A stretch of DNA of 53,878 bases from an uncultured Clostridia bacterium (lineage in GTDB: Bacteria; Bacillota; Clostridia; TANB77; CAG-508). The DNA lies in NCBI GenBank assembly GCA_947627495.1, contig CANQWH010000003.1, forward strand, positions 1-53,878. Reading direction: 5' to 3'. A program made the translations under genes and the position numbers. Of the stretch, positions 50,619 to 53,878 are shown in pieces; position 1 is the stretch's first letter; the number at the start of each line of letters is the position of its first letter. A model generated the notes under the pieces. That model did no database searches, had not been told where the DNA came from, and saw only the letters and a list, made by a program, of their open reading frames with translations.

Positions 50619-51324
50619 ATGGACGATTTAGTTGATACTTTTGCGAATCGACTTTCTTATGCTTTAACTATACGAAATATGAAGCCTATTGAATTGGCAG
50701 AAGCTACAAGGATAGATAAATCAAAAATCAGTTCTTATATGTCTGGCAGATATAAAGCTAAAACTGATGGCTTAAAAATAATTGCAGATGTGCTTAATGT
50801 TTCTCCTATTTGGTTAATGGGTTATGATGTACCTATGGGAAAAAATTTTGATAAGAATATAGAAGGTATGGATAAAAAAACAGAAAGCTCTGCCATAGTA
50901 TTAGTCTATGGTACCATTCCAGCTCGGTGTTCCTATGGAATGTATAGAAGATATTATTGATACAGAGGAAATTCCTACTGATATGCTTAAAGGTGGTAAA
51001 CAATATTTTGGACTTAAAGTAAAAGGTAATTCTATGAATCCAGAATATCTTGATGGAGATACTTTAATTTTATTAAAACAAGATGATTGCGAAAGTGGTG
51101 ATGACTGTGTTGTGATGGTTAATGGTAATGATGGTACTTTTAAACGAGTTATTAAAGATGAACAAAAACAAACAATAAGATTACAACCGCTTAATACTAC
51201 GCTAGATGAAAACGGCAATTTTTTATATGAACCTATTACATTTACAAAAGAACAAATTGAACAACTGCCTGTTAGAATAATAGGGGTTGTTGAAGAAATT
51301 AGAAGAAAGAAAAGAAGAAAATAA
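50619..51324 (+). CDS. CI/LexA-type (S24) repressor; ORF broken at CGG 50925-50927
   Basis: VLVYGTIPA-G-VPMECIEDIIDTEEIPTDMLKGGKQYFGLKVKGNSMNPEYLDGD. Confidence 0.93.
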
Positions 51325-51376
51325 TTTTAGCTATTAATGTTTAATATATAAAACTAAAAAAGAAAGGAGGTTCTAT

Positions 51377-52030
51377 ATGGAAGAAAAAACAAAGAAACCT
51401 GTTTATACAAGATGGTGGTTTTGGTTAATTGTCATATTCATTATTGGCGCAATAAGTATTGGAAATTCTTCTAATAATACTACATTACCTACGGGCTCTT
51501 ATGAGAAAAATGCTGCGGTAGAAGTAACTATTGCTGATTTTAATACAATGACAAGAGATGAAGCTAAAATTTGGCTTGATAATAATAAGATTAATGGGAA
51601 AATTACTGATGATTATTCTAATACGGTATCTAAAGGAAGTCTTGTTAGTCAAAGCATATCAGCAAACACTGTAGCACACGAAGGAGATAACATTACACTT
51701 GTATATTCTTTAGGTAAAAAACCTACAACTGAAGAAAAAAATGCCCTAAAAAAAGCAGAGTCTTATTCTCAAACAATGCATATGTCAAAAGCAAAAATTT
51801 ACGAACAACTTACTTCAGAATACGGAGAGGGTTTCACTGCTGAAGCCGCTCAATATGCTATTGATAATATACAGGCTGATTGGAATGCAAACGCATTGTC
51901 CAAAGCCAAAAGTTATCAAACTACTATGAGTATGTCTAAATCAGCAATATACAAACAATTAACATCAGAATACGGAGAAGGCTTTACAGCTGAAGAAGCT
52001 CAATATGCTATTGATCATTTAGATGATTAA
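51377..52030 (+). CDS. Ltp-family protein with PASTA-like domain, TM anchored
   Basis: two repeats SKAK.Y..TM.MSK..IY.QLTSEYGEGFTAE.AQYAID. Confidence 0.85.
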   Translation: MEEKTKKPVYTRWWFWLIVIFIIGAISIGNSSNNTTLPTGSYEKNAAVEVTIADFNTMTRDEAKIWLDNNKINGKITDDYSNTVSKGSLVSQSISANTVAHEGDNITLVYSLGKKPTTEEKNALKKAESYSQTMHMSKAKIYEQLTSEYGEGFTAEAAQYAIDNIQADWNANALSKAKSYQTTMSMSKSAIYKQLTSEYGEGFTAEEAQYAIDHLDD

Positions 52031-52197
52031 AATATAAAAATAATCTAAAAAAGAAAAAGATTGTGCCTTGATTGCAGTCTAACACACAAATCTTTTTCCG
52101 AACACTATTGAAAGTGATACACTTATATTATATAACATAAATGTCTTCATTTTCAATAGTTTATAAAACAAATTATTAAAAATGGAGGTATTTTTAT

Positions 52198-53753
52198 ATG
52201 GATCCTAATATAAATAATAGTATGGAACATTACTGTGCATATTTAAGAAAATCACGTAAAGATATGGAAGCTGAAGCTCATGGGGATGGCGAAACTTTAG
52301 CTAGACATGAAAAGATATTAAAGGATTTAGCAAATAGGCTTAATATAAGGATAGATAAATTTTATAGAGAAGTGGTGTCTGGAGAAACAATTTCTGCAAG
52401 ACCCGTAATGCAACAATTATTATCTGATGTAGATAGTGGTATGTGGTCAGGAGTTTTAGTCGTTGAAGTTGAACGTCTTGCAAGAGGTAATACACTAGAT
52501 CAACGGACTAGTATCTAATACATTTCAATATTCGGGTGCAAAAATAATTACGCCTCAAAAAATATATGATCCTAATAATGAGTTTGACGAAGAATACTTT
52601 GAGTTTGGGCTGTTTATGTCTAGAAAGGAATATAAAACAATCAATAGGCGTTTACACGCTGGCATCATAGCAAGCGTATCAGAAGGCAAACATGTAGCTT
52701 CAACTGCTCCTTTTCGGATACGATAAATATAAACTCTCAAAGCAAAAAGGGTATTCTTTAAAAATAAATGAAAATGAAGCAAAAATAGTAAAATATATTT
52801 ACGACTTATATATAAATGGTGTTGGGATACAAACTATATGTAATAAGTTAACTAGCATGGGAATTAAACCTAGAAGGTCCGAAGTATGGGGAAAATCAAG
52901 TATTGGTCATATTCTCACTAATACTGTTTACCTCGGAAAAATAAAATATACTGACAAAGCAACAAAAAAGAAAAATGTAAATGGGCACATTGTAAGAGTA
53001 AAAAACAAAGAACCCGAAATAATATATGTAAATGGTTTACACGATCCGATTATTGACCTAGAAACCTGGACTAAAGTACAAAATATAAGGAAAAATAATT
53101 TAAGCAATAGAACTAAAATTGATTATTCCTTAAAGAATCCATTATCTTCTATTGTTAAGTGTGGAATTTGTGGCAGAACTATGAGTAGAATAACGTACGC
53201 GCATAGAAATGATATAAGATTATGTTGCAGGCATTGTAAAAAAAATATTGGAAGCAATTTTAGTTATGTTGAAAAAAAACTATTGCAAGCATTACAGCTA
53301 TTACTTGTAGAATATAAATTAAAAATTACCAACAACGATAATAGTGATATAGATTTTCTTATTAATGTTAATTCTGAAAATCAAAATAAATTAGATATTG
53401 AATTGCAAAAAACTACATTACAGCTTAACAATATATATGATTTATTAGAGCAAGGCATATATACTAAAGAAACATTTATTGAACGTTTAAATTTACTAAA
53501 AGCAAAAATAGAACACCTTCATAAGCAATTAGACATTTTAAAAAAGGAAGAAACCGACTTATCTCAAAAAAAGAATAATAAACAAATATTAATCCCTAAA
53601 ATTGAAAAAGTAATAGATTCATATTACGAAACTGATGATATTAACTTAAAAAACAAATTATTAAAAAGCGTTTTACAAAAGGTAGATTATATTAAAATAA
53701 ATCCAAAAAGTAAAGACGATTTTAAGTTAATTCTATTTCCAAAATTGTATTAA
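52198..53753 (+). CDS. large serine recombinase (integrase); ORF broken at CGG 52504-52506 and CGG 52715-52717
   Basis: LARGNTLDQ-G-LVSNTFQYSGAKIITPQKIYDPNNEFDEEYFEFGLFMSRKEYKTINRRLHAGIIASVSEGKHVASTAPF-G-YDKYKLSK; zinc ribbon CGICGRTM...CRHC. Confidence 0.93.
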
Positions 53754-53780
53754 AAATGGTATCTGCATATTTTACCTTAT

Positions 53781-53814
53781 GCAGGTATCATTTTTATTTA
53801 TGTTTATCAAAATG
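53781..53814. other. attR: phage arm gcaggtatcatt 53781-53792 plus core 53802-53814
   Basis: as attL; host gene reading frame restored by fusion. Confidence 0.88.
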
Positions 53815-53878
53815 AACCCATGTTGGTGTTAAACTTGCTGGTTCCACATATGACCATACTCCAGAAGATCTTGCAAGA
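53802..53878 (-). pseudogene. upstream part of the same host gene, on the other side of the prophage
   Basis: LARSSGVWSYVEPASLTPTWVHFDK joins in frame to RFGRPAC... across the att core. Confidence 0.85.

Larger units (their letters stand above)
12482..53814. mobile_element. complete siphovirus-type prophage (HK97-like capsid, long tail) with serine recombinase
   Basis: 13-bp core GTTTATCAAAATG at both ends; full head, tail, lysis, replication and lysogeny modules. Confidence 0.95.

Noticed and set aside
3419-53753. Treating the CGG-broken genes as ordinary pseudogenes or sequencing errors
   Set aside because: Random indels would not all be one extra C before GG, always in frame, always yielding Gly, on both strands and in unrelated contexts; no methylation-like motif is shared. 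Raw reads still need checking.
3419-53753. Simple reassignment of CGG to another amino acid (as reported in some Firmicutes)
   Set aside because: A triplet reassignment keeps the frame; here the downstream homologous sequence is consistently in +1.
12482-53814. Other frameshift models: -1 slippage, or P-site +1 slippage as in prfB
   Set aside because: Codons before CGG are varied with no slippery pattern or common Shine-Dalgarno-like stimulator; CGGN itself is the only constant.

Overview
AT-rich Firmicutes (Clostridia-like) chromosome segment with four parts. (1) 0.1-4.2 kb: remnant of a conjugative element (VirB2-like pilin, PrgI/VirB3-like protein, replisome-organizer protein) next to an initiator tRNA-fMet. 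(2) 4.6-12 kb: host genes dedA-like, ftsH, tilS, dnaB, rplI, an XRE regulator and pyridoxamine kinase. (3) A complete ~41.3 kb siphovirus-type prophage, about 12482-53814. It is inserted by a large serine recombinase into a host peptidoglycan-binding-domain gene. The 13-bp core GTTTATCAAAATG is present at both ends, the host gene rejoins in frame, and the reconstructed attP has perfect 12-bp inverted arms. (4) Accessory loci in the prophage: an orphan Cas5-family gene with two small partner genes, a toxin/antitoxin pair, two Ltp-type superinfection-exclusion-like proteins, an RNA ligase and candidate small RNAs. The most unusual signal is genome-wide in character. Manual scanning found 15 in-frame CGG codons in credible genes. 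At 14 of them, skipping only the C (reading CGGN as GGN = Gly) restores a full-length conserved protein or extends an ORF to a start/stop overlap with its neighbour. Affected genes include the phage DnaB-type helicase (NGPT-G-TVK), CI repressor (PA-G autocleavage motif), serine integrase (two sites), replication initiator, Dit/tail protein, late regulator, toxin, the host peptidoglycan-binding gene and the conjugative-element replication gene. I saw no in-frame CGG in ftsH, tilS, dnaB, rplI, the tape measure or the terminase. This suggests an undescribed quadruplet CGGN->Gly decoding or obligatory +1 frameshifting at CGG in this lineage. The supplied ORF track is therefore broken at these genes; reconstructed coordinates are given. 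All of this is by eye; no searches were run.
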